The notes under the pieces were generated by a model that had not been told where the DNA came from, made no database searches, and saw only the letters and a program-made list of their open reading frames with translations. DNA of 64,000 nucleotides from Vibrio proteolyticus NBRC 13287. GTDB lineage: Bacteria > Pseudomonadota > Gammaproteobacteria > Enterobacterales > Vibrionaceae. The position numbers and the translations under genes were made by a program. The DNA lies in contig NZ_BATJ01000011.1 of NCBI RefSeq assembly GCF_000467125.1, positions 62,001 through 126,000 on the forward strand, in the 5' to 3' direction. Each line of letters starts with the position of its first letter. The first letter of the stretch is position 1. Positions 1 to 9,022 of this stretch are shown one piece after another.

Positions 1-308
1 CCGGAGGATATTTACAGGTCTACCGAAATCATCCGTTGCATCAGTACCTCCATCAAGTCCTACAGCAGGTATTTGCCCAGTAAGGTGCATGGATTTGCTT
101 AATAAGATATTCAAAAATGAATATCTCAATTACCTGTTCTCTTTTCTTACTGCACGATAATCTTGAAACCACAGAAGAGAAGAGTTGCTTTATATCTTAC
201 CAATCTGACGTTTCAATTATTCCGTCTGGCCAGACGTATCAGTTAAACCCAGCTGTAATACGCAATTCTCCGTTATGCATATTTTTAAGAACTTGTAGAA
301 GGTGAATT
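1..308. other. Left-edge intergenic region upstream of mdtJ
   Basis: No complete gene is supported here. On the minus strand an ATG at 88-90 opens a 30-codon frame that runs off the left edge; it has no clear ribosome binding site and I do not recognise it, so it may be a fragment or chance. A plus-strand 62-codon frame (117-305) has no homology I recognise. The stretch is AT-rich compared with the genes and holds the 14-bp palindrome listed separately. Confidence 0.5.
223..236. promoter_or_regulatory. 14-bp perfect palindrome upstream of mdtJI
   Basis: CGTCTGGCCAGACG is a perfect inverted repeat about 70 bp before the mdtJ start. Its position and symmetry suit an operator for a dimeric repressor, but I cannot name the protein and no regulator gene lies next to it in the window. 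Confidence 0.4.
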
Positions 309-686
309 ATGTTTCTTGCACGAATATTTCTGTTATTAGCCATCTCGGCTGAGGTGGCGGGCACCAGTACCATGAAGCTGATTGGCGTGCATGGTTCCTT
401 GTGGGGCTATGTTGTGATGTACGCTCTGATTTCGGTGTCGTATTACTTTCTTTCACTGGCGGCGAAGAAGATCGCCATCGGTGTGGCGTACGCGGTTTGG
501 GAAGGGCTGGGCATTGCTCTGATCACCCTGGTGGCGCTGTTCCTGTTCGATGCAGATTTGAACGCTCAGGAGCTGATTGGCTTGGCGATGGCCGTTGTCG
601 GAATTGTGATGGTGACCAGTGGGGAGCAGCACAGTACCCCAGCCGACAAGACATCGATCTCAACGACGGTGAGGTGTGAATCATGA
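309..686 (+). CDS. mdtJ: SMR-family multidrug/spermidine exporter subunit MdtJ
   Basis: Small multidrug resistance protein of 125 residues with four predicted membrane helices. The conserved membrane Glu of the family is present at about residue 15 (AISAEVAGT). The middle segment (FLSLAAKKIAIGVAYAVWEG) closely resembles E. coli MdtJ as I remember it. MdtJ works as a heterodimer with MdtI in the inner membrane and exports spermidine in exchange for protons. The next gene overlaps by 4 bp, as expected for this pair. The last about 20 residues are polar and variable. Start ATG follows GAAGGTGAATT, a usable ribosome binding site. Confidence 0.88.
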   Translation: MFLARIFLLLAISAEVAGTSTMKLIGVHGSLWGYVVMYALISVSYYFLSLAAKKIAIGVAYAVWEGLGIALITLVALFLFDADLNAQELIGLAMAVVGIVMVTSGEQHSTPADKTSISTTVRCES

Positions 687-1012
687 ATCAATTTATGACG
701 CTCTCGTTTGGTTTTGTGGTGCTGGCGGCGATTGTCGACATTATGGCCAACATGGCGCTGACCCGCTCGGATGGTTTTCGCCATAAAATCTGGGGTGTGA
801 CAGCGATTGCCTTGGTACTGGCTGCCTTTACCCTGTTAGCTCAGGCTGTGAAAGAGATTGATCTGGCCGTGGCGTATGCCTCCTGGGGAGCGATTGGTAT
901 CCTCGGCACGGCTGTGGGCGGTTCAATCCTGTTTAAGCAAAAACTCAAACCGATAGGCTGGGCTGGGATCTTTGTTGTCATTATGGCGGTGGTGGTGATG
1001 AAAACGGCCTAA
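683..1012 (+). CDS. mdtI: SMR-family spermidine exporter subunit MdtI
   Basis: Partner of MdtJ, 109 residues, four membrane helices. The segments LTRSDGFRHKIWG and AQAVKEIDLAVAYASWGAIG match the MdtI pattern. The ATG overlaps the mdtJ stop (translational coupling), and a terminator follows. One oddity: where MdtI and other SMR proteins carry a membrane Glu (residue 19 in E. coli), this protein reads AAIVDIMAN, an Asp. The charge is kept but the side chain is shorter, which may change substrate or proton coupling (inference). Confidence 0.87.
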   Translation: MNQFMTLSFGFVVLAAIVDIMANMALTRSDGFRHKIWGVTAIALVLAAFTLLAQAVKEIDLAVAYASWGAIGILGTAVGGSILFKQKLKPIGWAGIFVVIMAVVVMKTA

Positions 1013-1025
1013 GCGCAAAACAAAG

Positions 1026-1050
1026 AAAGGGCGGAAAAACCGCCCTTTTT
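1026..1050 (+). terminator. Rho-independent terminator of mdtJI
   Basis: AAAGGGCGG, five A, CCGCCCTTT followed by more T. It lies between mdtI and the convergent edd gene; the A-rich left side also gives a weaker terminator for edd. Confidence 0.85.
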
Positions 1051-1060
1051 CATTTTCCAA

Positions 1061-2857
1061 TCACACGATGAAACTGGCTCCGTCCTCTGCGCTGGACACC
1101 GTTTGTCGCATCACCCGAAACAGATCGCGCCCCCAGGTGGACTGGTCAGTATCGGCGTTGGTTTCCCCAGCCTGACGCCCGTCCATCTCAGAGAGATTTT
1201 GTAACACGCCAGACTGGCAGTCGAGCCGCACCATATCGCCATTTTTGATCAGACCAATCGCACCACCACGCAGGGCTTCTGGTGAAACATGAATCGCGGA
1301 AGGGATCTTGCCCGAGGCGCCAGACAGACGCCCGTCCGTCACCAACGCAACCTGATAACCCGCCTTTTGAATGTTCCCCAGAATCGGCATCAGCTTGTGT
1401 AGCTCTGGCATACCGTTGGCCGCCGGACCATTGTGTGTCACGACGACGACACAATCACGATTGAGCGCTCCCCGTTGATAGGCTGCCTCGACCTCATGTT
1501 GACAGCGAAATACCACGGCAGGCGCTTCAATGCACTGCTGATCCTGTTTCACCGCCGATACCTTGATCACCGCACGTCCGAGGTTGCCACTGAGCACCCG
1601 GGTGCCACCCGTGTTCTGGAAAACCTCACCGTCTGCGGCGATCACCTCGGCATTCTGTGTCCCATGGCAAGCCGTCCAGCCCAGCTTGCCATGGACTAAG
1701 TCTGGTTGGCTGAGCTGATCATCAAAGGTGCCGAATACGGGGGTGACGTCGCGGTGAAGCAACTGTGACAGATCCAGCCTTCTCATCAGGGCGGGGACGC
1801 CGCCGGCTTGCTGGAAGGCATTCATGTCTGCCGGACCGTTTGGGTATACCCTGGCCAGCAACGGGACCACATCCGACAGGTCACTGATATCTTGCCAGGT
1901 CAGCATCAGACCAGCCGCCCGGGCAACCGCGACCATGTGAATGGTGTGGTTGGTGCTGCCACCAGAGGCGAGTAAGGCGACGATGCCATTGATCAGGCTG
2001 TGCGCTGTGACCACATCGGCCAGTGGCCTGAAATGGGCAGAGCCGGATGTCATGGCGGCGACTTTTATTGCCGCTGCGTCGGTCAATGCCTGGCGAAGCG
2101 GCGAATGTGGGTGAACAAACGCCGAGCCGGGCAACATCAGCCCCATGGCTTCAAAAACCAGCTGATTGGTGTTGGCGGTGCCATAGAACGTGCAGGTGCC
2201 GGGGGAGTGGTAGGCGCGGCATTCCATGTCCAGTAGCTTTTCCTTACCCACTTCGCCTGCGGCGTATTTCTGGCGAATATCCACTTTTTCTTCGTTACTG
2301 ATCCCGGTTGCCATCAGGCCGGCGGGTACAAAGGCGGTGGGCAGGTGGGCATAACTGAGTGCGCCCATCAGTTGACCGGGCGCGATTTTGTCACAGATCC
2401 CAAGCAGCAGGGTTGCATCGAAAACGTTGTGGCTGAGTGACAGCGCCGTGGCCTGAGCGATCAGATCGCGCGAGAACAGTGACATGTCCATGCCCGGCTG
2501 CCCTTGAGTGACGCCGTCGCACATGGCGGGCACGCCTCCCGCAACCTGAGCGGTATGCCCATACTGGGCGAGCACCGCTTTGATTTGATCCGGATAGTGC
2601 TGGTAGGGCTGATGTGCACTCAACATGTCGTTGTAAGCGTTGATCAGCGCGACATTGGCGTGGGTAAAGTCGAGGATCTGTTTTTTTTCGCTTGAGCAGG
2701 AGGCGGCGACGGCGTGCGCCAGATTGCCACAGGATAAACCAGTGCGGCCCTTGCCAGTCCGGGCCTGCTCTTGTGTGCGGCACAGAAACGCAGCGCGCGA
2801 GTCTCGACTGCGCTCAATCAACCGCTCAGTCACGGCAAGGACGGTCGGATGGGTCAT
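1061..2857 (-). CDS. edd: 6-phosphogluconate dehydratase
   Basis: Entner-Doudoroff enzyme converting 6-phosphogluconate to 2-keto-3-deoxy-6-phosphogluconate, cytoplasmic, member of the IlvD/Edd family with a 4Fe-4S cluster. Length 598 residues is typical. Family motifs are visible: CDGVTQGQPGMDMS (Cys113), CDKIAPG (Cys155) and GTCTFYGTANTN (Cys222), the usual cluster-ligand cysteines, and the C-terminal VTDGRLSGASGKIP. Its start overlaps the gntK stop by 4 bp, so the two are translated together. It supplies the substrate of Eda, encoded across the divergent promoter region. Confidence 0.96.
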   Translation of the reverse strand: MTHPTVLAVTERLIERSRDSRAAFLCRTQEQARTGKGRTGLSCGNLAHAVAASCSSEKKQILDFTHANVALINAYNDMLSAHQPYQHYPDQIKAVLAQYGHTAQVAGGVPAMCDGVTQGQPGMDMSLFSRDLIAQATALSLSHNVFDATLLLGICDKIAPGQLMGALSYAHLPTAFVPAGLMATGISNEEKVDIRQKYAAGEVGKEKLLDMECRAYHSPGTCTFYGTANTNQLVFEAMGLMLPGSAFVHPHSPLRQALTDAAAIKVAAMTSGSAHFRPLADVVTAHSLINGIVALLASGGSTNHTIHMVAVARAAGLMLTWQDISDLSDVVPLLARVYPNGPADMNAFQQAGGVPALMRRLDLSQLLHRDVTPVFGTFDDQLSQPDLVHGKLGWTACHGTQNAEVIAADGEVFQNTGGTRVLSGNLGRAVIKVSAVKQDQQCIEAPAVVFRCQHEVEAAYQRGALNRDCVVVVTHNGPAANGMPELHKLMPILGNIQKAGYQVALVTDGRLSGASGKIPSAIHVSPEALRGGAIGLIKNGDMVRLDCQSGVLQNLSEMDGRQAGETNADTDQSTWGRDLFRVMRQTVSSAEDGASFIV

Positions 2858-3375
2858 GCGGCGGCCTCACTCTGTTTGAGCAACAGTTCTGCGGCGTGCG
2901 CCACCACGTCATCAATCGATCCCTCGATGCTGACCACTAGTGTGCCTGCTTCGTTGTCCGGGCGCTCCAGTGTTTCGAACTGGCTTTTGACCATGTTCTC
3001 TTTCATAAAGTGCCCCTGACGCTGGCGCATACGTTCAAGGATCAGCGCCATATCGCCATCCAGAAATAAGAACGTGACATTCTGGTTGCCATCGCGGATC
3101 TGGTCACGGTACTTCTGCTTAAGGGCGGAACAGACGATAATGCCGTGCTCATTCTTGTTTTCCAGGCTGTAGGCAGCATCACGAATGCGCTCCAACCACG
3201 GTTTCCGATCGTCATCATCCAGCGGTTGGCCCGAGGCCATTTTTTGAATATTTGCTCTAGGGTGGAGGTCATCACCATCGATGAATTTACGTCCCAGCTT
3301 TGCTGCCAGTTGTTCACCAATTGTACTTTTACCACAAGCACATACGCCCATTACAATGACGCTACTACCAGCCAT
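2854..3375 (-). CDS. gntK: Gluconokinase
   Basis: ATP-dependent kinase making 6-phosphogluconate from gluconate; 173 residues, the normal size for GntK/IdnK. The Walker A loop GVCACGKST is at residues 10-18 and the family segment IDGDDLHPRANIQKMASGQP follows. It is the first gene of a gntK-edd operon, with GGAGT before the ATG. The divergent region upstream carries two GntR boxes, so induction by gluconate is expected. IdnK is the alternative name, but the edd/eda context favours gluconate use. Confidence 0.94.
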   Translation of the reverse strand: MAGSSVIVMGVCACGKSTIGEQLAAKLGRKFIDGDDLHPRANIQKMASGQPLDDDDRKPWLERIRDAAYSLENKNEHGIIVCSALKQKYRDQIRDGNQNVTFLFLDGDMALILERMRQRQGHFMKENMVKSQFETLERPDNEAGTLVVSIEGSIDDVVAHAAELLLKQSEAAA

Positions 3376-3450
3376 AACGACTCCTTTAAACCAAATTTGC
3401 GCGTGATCTCATTTTTAAAATTCACTTCAAAATATGGGTTTATCTTATTT

Positions 3451-3480
3451 ATGTTATCGGTAACATGTTACCGGTAACGT
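3451..3480. promoter_or_regulatory. Two tandem GntR operator boxes
   Basis: ATGTTATCGGTAACAT (3451-3466) and ATGTTACCGGTAACGT (3465-3480) are near-perfect palindromes sharing two bases. Both match the GntR operator core TGTTACCGGTAACA known from E. coli. They lie between gntK and gntP and can serve both promoters. No gntR gene is in the window, so the repressor would act in trans. Confidence 0.8.
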
Positions 3481-3487
3481 AAATAAA

Positions 3488-3503
3488 TGTGAACTATAAC
3501 ACA
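3488..3503. promoter_or_regulatory. Possible CRP site upstream of gntP
   Basis: TGTGA, six bases, ACACA resembles the CRP consensus TGTGA-N6-TCACA with one mismatch. Gluconate genes are CRP-controlled in E. coli. Only the sequence match and context support it. Confidence 0.3.
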
Positions 3504-3528
3504 AACAATAATTCTGAAAGGTGAACAC

Positions 3529-4905
3529 ATGGAGCACATCGCCCAAACATCAGATCCTACGTATCTGTTAACCGTGGCAGCGATAGCAATTGCAGCGCTG
3601 CTGGTCTTAATCATTAAGCTGAAAGTTCACGCTTTCGCTTCTTTAACTCTGGTCAGTTTAGGCACTGCCATCGCCACTGGCGTCACCACGGACAAAGTGG
3701 TGCCGACCATGCTGAGTGGTTTTGGCGGCACACTGGCTTCGGTGGCATTGCTGGTTGGCCTGGGAGCCATGATCGGTAAGATTTTAGAAGTGACGGGCGG
3801 TGCAAAAGTACTGGCCGACACTCTGATTGGCCGCTTCGGAGAAAAGCGTGCGCCGCTAGCGCTTGGGATAGCGTCTTTGTTGTTTGGCTTCCCCATCTTC
3901 TTTGATGCGGGATTGGTTGTGATGATGCCGATCATTTTCAGTGTCGCGAAGCGTTTCGGTGGCTCTCCGCTGAAATATGCGTTGCCATCGGCTGGTGCTT
4001 TTGCTGTGATGCACGCCTTTGTGCCGCCTCACCCAGGCCCGGTTGCCGCGGCGGATCTGCTCGGCGCTAACATCGGTCTGCTGTTGTTCATCGGTATTCT
4101 GGTTGCGATCCCGACTTGGTATCTGGGTGCCTACCTGTTTGGTCTCTATTCAGGGAAGAAGTTCGATATTCCGCTGTCGAAAGCGTTTTTCAACACCGAT
4201 GCCATTATCGATGAAGCCAAATTGCCTAAGTTTGCCACCGTCATGACCATCCTGATCCTGCCAGTGTTGCTGATTTGTCTCGACACGGGGTTGAATACGC
4301 TCTCCGTAGCGGGGGTCATTGACGGTCAGTCTCCGGCGGTCGAGCTGCTGCGTATGCTGGGTAAAACGCCAATCGCGCTATTGATCACACTGCTTGCCTG
4401 TATGCTGGTGTTTGCTAAAGATTACGGTATGGCGAAGTTGGAAAAATTGTGTGGTGACTCTCTGGCGCCGATCTGTGCCGTGATTCTGGTGACAGGTGCA
4501 GGTGGGATGTTCGGTGGCGTTTTACGTGCGAGCGGTATTGGTGATGCACTGGCGGGCGTGCTGGCTGATACGGGGATGCCTGTGATTGTGGCAGCGTTTG
4601 TGATCTCAACCTGTTTGCGTGTGGCGCAGGGCTCTGCAACGGTGGCGCTGACCACCACGGCGGCCCTGATTGCGCCAACGATCGCCGCCACAGTAGGCTT
4701 GAGTGAACTGGATCTGTGCTTTATCGTGATCGCCATTGCTGGTGGCGCAACCGTCCTGTCACACTTTAACGACTCAGGTTTCTGGCTGGTGTCACGCCTG
4801 CTGGAAATGGATGAAAAAACCACACTGAAGACGTGGACAGTGATGGAAACTTTACTTGGTGGCATCGCATTTATTATCGTTGCAACATTAAGCTTTATTC
4901 TTTAG
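3529..4905 (+). CDS. gntP: Gluconate:H+ symporter, GntP family
   Basis: Inner-membrane permease of 458 residues with about 12 hydrophobic helices; imports gluconate or a related sugar acid. The family segment FDAGLVVMMPIIFSVA and the following AFAVMHAFVPPHPGPVAAADLLGAN are characteristic. The C-terminal half carries GSATVALTTTAALIAPT and the HFNDSGFW motif. It starts an operon with eda 9 bp downstream and diverges from gntK-edd across the GntR boxes. The exact paralogue (GntT, GntU, GntP) cannot be told from sequence alone; the symbol gives the family. Confidence 0.93.
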   Translation: MEHIAQTSDPTYLLTVAAIAIAALLVLIIKLKVHAFASLTLVSLGTAIATGVTTDKVVPTMLSGFGGTLASVALLVGLGAMIGKILEVTGGAKVLADTLIGRFGEKRAPLALGIASLLFGFPIFFDAGLVVMMPIIFSVAKRFGGSPLKYALPSAGAFAVMHAFVPPHPGPVAAADLLGANIGLLLFIGILVAIPTWYLGAYLFGLYSGKKFDIPLSKAFFNTDAIIDEAKLPKFATVMTILILPVLLICLDTGLNTLSVAGVIDGQSPAVELLRMLGKTPIALLITLLACMLVFAKDYGMAKLEKLCGDSLAPICAVILVTGAGGMFGGVLRASGIGDALAGVLADTGMPVIVAAFVISTCLRVAQGSATVALTTTAALIAPTIAATVGLSELDLCFIVIAIAGGATVLSHFNDSGFWLVSRLLEMDEKTTLKTWTVMETLLGGIAFIIVATLSFIL

Positions 4906-4914
4906 AGGTTCTTT

Positions 4915-5523
4915 ATGACAACCATTGAACAACGATTGAGAGAAATCAAAATCGTCCCTGTAATCGCGATCAATGACGTCGCCCAAGCTGTGCCGCTGGC
5001 GAAAGTACTGGTAGAAAATGGCCTGCCGTGTGCAGAAGTGACCTTCCGCACGGACGTGGCCGCAGAGTCAATTCGCCAGATGCGTCAGGCGTATCCGGAG
5101 CTGCTGATCGGGGCGGGGACGGTACTGACGACCGCGCAAGTGGATCAGGCTATTGACGCCGGCGCAGATTTTATTGTCAGCCCGGGGCTGAATCCGACCA
5201 CGGTGAAATATTGCCAGCAACGTGGCATTGCGATCATCCCGGGGGTCAACAACCCAAGTTTGGTTGAGCAGGCAATGGAGCTCGGCCTGCGTACGCTGAA
5301 ATTCTTCCCGGCTGAGCCATCAGGCGGTGTCTCGATGCTCAAAGCACTGACGGCCGTTTATCCGGTGAACTTTATGCCTACCGGTGGCGTAAACCCGAAT
5401 AATGTAGCCAACTACCTGGCTCTGAATTCAGTGGTGGCTTGTGGCGGAACCTGGATGGTGCCGACCGACCTGATGGACAAGGGAGACTGGGCAGGTATTG
5501 CCGAACTGGTGCGCGCTTTATAG
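4915..5523 (+). CDS. eda: KDPG/KHG aldolase (bifunctional 4-hydroxy-2-oxoglutarate aldolase)
   Basis: Splits KDPG into pyruvate and glyceraldehyde-3-phosphate, completing the Entner-Doudoroff pathway. Length 202 residues is typical of the TIM-barrel Eda. The Schiff-base lysine is Lys129 in [12 protein letters not shown] and the catalytic Glu41 is in [16 protein letters not shown] precedes the ATG. Translationally close to gntP, so transporter and last enzyme are made together while gntK and edd are on the other arm. Confidence 0.96.
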   Translation: MTTIEQRLREIKIVPVIAINDVAQAVPLAKVLVENGLPCAEVTFRTDVAAESIRQMRQAYPELLIGAGTVLTTAQVDQAIDAGADFIVSPGLNPTTVKYCQQRGIAIIPGVNNPSLVEQAMELGLRTLKFFPAEPSGGVSMLKALTAVYPVNFMPTGGVNPNNVANYLALNSVVACGGTWMVPTDLMDKGDWAGIAELVRAL

Positions 5524-5544
5524 GGCGTGTGCGGCACGAATACG

Positions 5545-5574
5545 AAAACGGCGACCGAAGGTCGCCGTTTTTTT
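5545..5574 (+). terminator. Rho-independent terminator of gntP-eda
   Basis: AAAACGGCGACC, loop GAA, GGTCGCCGTTTT with a further T run. Confidence 0.9.
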
Positions 5575-5698
5575 GTTTATAGATTTTGCCTATCGAATAG
5601 ATAGTTACAAGCAATTTTCTTTAAGTAGGGGAGCATGGGAATATAGTTTCCGAAAGCAAGACATGGCAAAGCCAATAACTAAAAGGAAAGCAAAGATT

Positions 5699-6256
5699 AT
5701 GATTAATACTAAGATCAAACCATTTAGCGCAACAGCATACAAATCTGGCGATTTCGTTGACATTACAGAACAAGATGTTTTGGGCAAATGGGCGGTATTT
5801 TTCTTCTACCCAGCGGACTTTACATTCGTTTGTCCGACTGAGCTGGGCGACCTGGCTGACCACTACGAAGAGCTACAAAAGCGCGGCGTAGAAGTGTACT
5901 CAGTGTCGACTGACACTCACTTCACGCACAAAGCATGGCACGACAGCTCAGACACTATTGGCAAAATCAACTACTTCATGCTGGGTGACCAGACTGGCAC
6001 CATCACCAACAACTTTGGTGTGATGCGTGAAGGTCAGGGTCTGGCAGACCGTGCGACTTTCCTGGTTGACCCAGAAGGTGTGATTCAGGCGATGGAAATC
6101 ACCGCCGAAGGCATCGGCCGTGACGCAGAAGATCTGATGCGTAAAGTGAAAGCGGCTCAATACGTTGCGGCTCACCCAGGCGAAGTATGCCCGGCTAAAT
6201 GGAAAGAAGGCGAAGAAACGCTGGCGCCTTCTCTGGACCTGGTTGGCAAAATCTAA
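5699..6256 (+). CDS. ahpC: Alkyl hydroperoxide reductase subunit C (2-Cys peroxiredoxin)
   Basis: Cytoplasmic peroxidase reducing H2O2 and organic peroxides with electrons from AhpF. The ATG at 5699 gives 185 residues, the usual length. The peroxidatic cysteine is Cys45 in [11 protein letters not shown] and the resolving cysteine lies in [10 protein letters not shown] near the C terminus. An open frame extends upstream to 5498 but overlaps the eda terminator and has no conserved residues. AAAGGAAAG lies a little upstream of the chosen start. The A/T-rich leader holds CTATCGAATAG (5590-5600), which might be part of an OxyR site but does not fit the full consensus. Confidence 0.96.
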   Translation: MINTKIKPFSATAYKSGDFVDITEQDVLGKWAVFFFYPADFTFVCPTELGDLADHYEELQKRGVEVYSVSTDTHFTHKAWHDSSDTIGKINYFMLGDQTGTITNNFGVMREGQGLADRATFLVDPEGVIQAMEITAEGIGRDAEDLMRKVKAAQYVAAHPGEVCPAKWKEGEETLAPSLDLVGKI

Positions 6257-6296
6257 CCACGCCTAATCTATAAACATTTGATTACGTTTTAAATTA

Positions 6297-6372
6297 AAGA
6301 GTGGACCGAGTGTTTTACCTGACGACCTAAATGCCCGGTTCGCTCTCCCTTTTATCCAGAGTGACCACTCTT
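6297..6372 (+). promoter_or_regulatory. ahpC-ahpF intercistronic inverted repeat
   Basis: AAGAGTGG (6297-6304) pairs with CCACTCTT (6365-6372) around a 60-base loop rich in C and T. It lies just before ahpF. It could cap the ahpC message or tune ahpF expression relative to ahpC; there is no T run after it, so it is not a standard terminator. Confidence 0.35.
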
Positions 6373-6401
6373 AAGAATCAATAACAAAAAGGTATTCCCG
6401 T

Positions 6402-7970
6402 ATGCTAGACCAAGCGATCAAGCAGCAGTTATCACAGTATCTGACAAATTTAAAAGAAGACGTCCGTTTAGTGGTCAGCCTAGATGAAAGCAAAGGCTCA
6501 CAAGACATCCTCGCTTTGGCTAATGAAATTGCGGAGCTGAGTGAATTGATCAGCGTTGAACGTGACGACGCAGCCAGTGAACGTAAGCCGGTTATGGCCG
6601 TGACCAACCCGAAATCGGGCACGCAGTTGCGTTTTGCCGGTGTGCCTATGGGGCATGAGTTCACCTCGCTGGTGCTGGCGCTGCTGCACTCTGGCGGTCA
6701 TCCGATCAAACTTGAACCGGCGGTCATTGAACAAATCGCCAAGCTGGATAAAAAGCTCGATGTTGAGGTGTTTATCTCGCTCTCATGTCAGAACTGTCCG
6801 GATGTGGTCCAGGCATTTAATATGATGGCGGCCATCAACCCGGATATCCGCGCGACCATGATCGATGGTGCGTTGTTCCAGGACGAAGTGAAAGCGCGAG
6901 ACATCATGGCGGTGCCGAGTGTGTTCATTAACGGTGAACTGTTTGGTCAGGGCCGTATGACATTGAACGAGATTCTGAACCAGTTAGATGATGGTGCGGC
7001 TGAAAAAGCGGCGGCCAGCTTGAATGAAAAAGATCCGTATGATGTGTTGGTTGTTGGCGGAGGACCTGCGGGCGCAGCGGCGGCAATTTACGCAGCACGT
7101 AAAGGCATTCGTACTGGTATTGTCGCCCAGCGTTTAGGCGGTCAGGTAATGGATACCATGGCGATTGAGAACTTCATCTCTGTGCAACGTACCGAAGGTC
7201 CAAAGCTGGCAGCCAATATGGCGGAGCACCTTAAAGAATATGGGGTGGACATCATTACAGAGCAACAAGCAGACAAATTGATGGGCGCGGAATTTACCAA
7301 TGACGGTAAAGTCCATGTCAATCTGCAAAGCGGCGCCACACTGAAAAGTCAAAGTGTCATCTTGAGCCCGGGTGCTCGTTGGCGTGAAATGAACGTACCG
7401 GGTGAGCAGGAATACCGTAATAAAGGGGTTGCATACTGCCCACACTGTGATGGTCCGTTGTTTAAAGGCAAGAAAACCGCCGTGATCGGTGGGGGTAACT
7501 CAGGCATTGAAGCTGCCATCGATCTGGCGGGTATCGTTGAACACGTGACTGTATTGGAGTTTGCCGATGTACTGCGTGCCGACCAGGTACTGATCGACAA
7601 AGCTAACTCATTACCAAACGTTGACATCATTACCATGGCGCAAACCACAGAAGTGATCGGTGATGGCACTCGTGTGACGGGCCTGCAGTACAAAGACCGC
7701 AACAGTGATGAGCTCAAACAACTGGAGCTGTCAGGTATCTTTGTCCAGATTGGTCTGGTACCCAACACGGAATGGCTGAAAGACTCGCAGGTTGAGTTGT
7801 CTGCCCGCGGTGAAATCGAAGTAGGCAGTCGGGGTGAAACCAGCATGGACGGTGTGTTTGCCGCGGGTGACGCGACGACGGTACCGTACAAACAAATCAT
7901 CATTGCGATGGGTGAGGGGGCCAAAGCCAGCTTGGGAGCCTTTGACTACCTGATTCGCAAACAAGCGTAA
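6402..7970 (+). CDS. ahpF: Alkyl hydroperoxide reductase subunit F
   Basis: FAD/NADH-dependent disulfide reductase that regenerates AhpC. 522 residues, full length. N-terminal tandem thioredoxin-like domain with the redox pair Cys129/Cys132 (LSCQNCPD). Then the thioredoxin-reductase-like part: FAD-binding [10 protein letters not shown], active-site CPHC ([10 protein letters not shown]), NADH-binding [10 protein letters not shown] and the C-terminal [13 protein letters not shown]. It follows ahpC after 145 bp, the usual order of the pair, with its own AAAAGG ribosome binding site. A terminator follows. Confidence 0.97.
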   Translation: MLDQAIKQQLSQYLTNLKEDVRLVVSLDESKGSQDILALANEIAELSELISVERDDAASERKPVMAVTNPKSGTQLRFAGVPMGHEFTSLVLALLHSGGHPIKLEPAVIEQIAKLDKKLDVEVFISLSCQNCPDVVQAFNMMAAINPDIRATMIDGALFQDEVKARDIMAVPSVFINGELFGQGRMTLNEILNQLDDGAAEKAAASLNEKDPYDVLVVGGGPAGAAAAIYAARKGIRTGIVAQRLGGQVMDTMAIENFISVQRTEGPKLAANMAEHLKEYGVDIITEQQADKLMGAEFTNDGKVHVNLQSGATLKSQSVILSPGARWREMNVPGEQEYRNKGVAYCPHCDGPLFKGKKTAVIGGGNSGIEAAIDLAGIVEHVTVLEFADVLRADQVLIDKANSLPNVDIITMAQTTEVIGDGTRVTGLQYKDRNSDELKQLELSGIFVQIGLVPNTEWLKDSQVELSARGEIEVGSRGETSMDGVFAAGDATTVPYKQIIIAMGEGAKASLGAFDYLIRKQA

Positions 7971-7990
7971 CGGCAAATCTATCCACTTTT

Positions 7991-8018
7991 AAACGAGCCC
8001 AATCGGGCTTGTTTTTTT
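7991..8018. terminator. Terminator between ahpF and the convergent LysR gene
   Basis: Stem ACGAGCCC/GGGCTTGT with loop AATC and a run of seven T on the plus strand. Confidence 0.8.
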
Positions 8019-8922
8019 ATTGGTGATGCTGGCTGCTGGCCAGCTCTGAACAGACAGACTGCAAAAAGGCCGATATTTTCGGCGCCAAGAACTTGCGCCC
8101 GGCATAGAAAGCGTACAGCACAAGGTCGTTGGCAGGATACTCTAAGCTGACGGCTTGCAACTGGCCAGTGGCCAGTTCTGTCTCACACATGGCTTGCGGC
8201 ATGATGGCCAACCCCAGCCCGCGTATCGCCGCTGCTTTAGCGATGTGACCACTGTTGACCCGGAAAGTAGACTTTGGATGGAAGGTGACAGGTTGTTTGT
8301 CACCTTGGAATACCCAAGGCGCACCGTTAAGCGCAGACAAGCTGGTGATGCACGGCATGTGCTGAAGATCACTGAGGCAGCGTGGCGTTCCGTAGCGGTC
8401 AATAAGTTCCGGTGACGCGACCACAACACTGGACCAACGACACAGCTCAACAGCGACCCAACCACTGTCCGCCAGTGTGCCGCGATTGTAGGTCAGGATC
8501 AGATCAAATCCGTCAAGAAAATCTTCTCTTGGGTGCAAACTGGTATCGCACAGGAACTGAACGTCAGGATACGAGCAGCAAAAATCCACGGCAGCCTGAG
8601 CCAGTGGAGGAATGTCAGGCATCAGTACTTTGAGTTGTCCGGTGATATGACGGGTGTGATTACTCACTTCGTGCAGGGCATCATGCAAGGCGCTCAACAG
8701 ATGCTTGGTCGAACTGTAGAGCTGTTCCCCGGCGCGGGTGGGCGTTACCCGACGGGTGGTGCGTTCCAGTAACTTGGTGCTGAGTTTGTCTTCCAACAGA
8801 GCAACATGACGACTGACGTTAGAAGTGGGAATGGAGAGGTGTTCGGCAGCCTGTTTAAAACTGTGCTGCTCGTAAACACACTGGAAGCTTTTCAGCCAGA
8901 TTGGGTCAATATCATCCAACAC
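8017..8922 (-). CDS. LysR-family transcriptional regulator
   Basis: N-terminal winged helix-turn-helix (FKQAAEHLSIPTSNVSRHVA) followed by a LysR effector-binding domain (CDTSLHPREDFLDGFDLILTY onwards). The sequence has the look of the CrgA-type branch that often controls a neighbouring pump or enzyme. It is divergent from the MFS gene at 9023, the probable target. The start is uncertain: the frame opens at a TTG (8952), but the GTG at 8922 gives the usual short LysR N terminus (MLDDIDPIWLKSF). Effector unknown. Confidence 0.85.
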   Translation of the reverse strand: MLDDIDPIWLKSFQCVYEQHSFKQAAEHLSIPTSNVSRHVALLEDKLSTKLLERTTRRVTPTRAGEQLYSSTKHLLSALHDALHEVSNHTRHITGQLKVLMPDIPPLAQAAVDFCCSYPDVQFLCDTSLHPREDFLDGFDLILTYNRGTLADSGWVAVELCRWSSVVVASPELIDRYGTPRCLSDLQHMPCITSLSALNGAPWVFQGDKQPVTFHPKSTFRVNSGHIAKAAAIRGLGLAIMPQAMCETELATGQLQAVSLEYPANDLVLYAFYAGRKFLAPKISAFLQSVCSELASSQHHQ

Positions 8923-9022
8923 ATTTATTATCCCATTATGTGAAATTATCAAACCAATTTTACGCCCTTTATCTAATAATCTTCAATTGTAAACTGGGGT
9001 TTTGCTTTCAAGGGGCATTGCT

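Noticed and set aside
1..90. 30-codon minus-strand frame running off the left edge
   Set aside because: Too short to judge and without a ribosome binding site; not called as a gene.
5590..5600. CTATCGAATAG as an OxyR site for ahpC
   Set aside because: Only part of the OxyR pattern is present; the four-part spacing does not fit.
5498..5698. N-terminal extension of the AhpC frame
   Set aside because: It overlaps the end of eda and its terminator, and AhpC homology begins at the ATG at 5699.
7349..7924. 191-codon frame antisense to ahpF
   Set aside because: Low-complexity Ser/Pro/Thr composition typical of antisense reading of a real gene.
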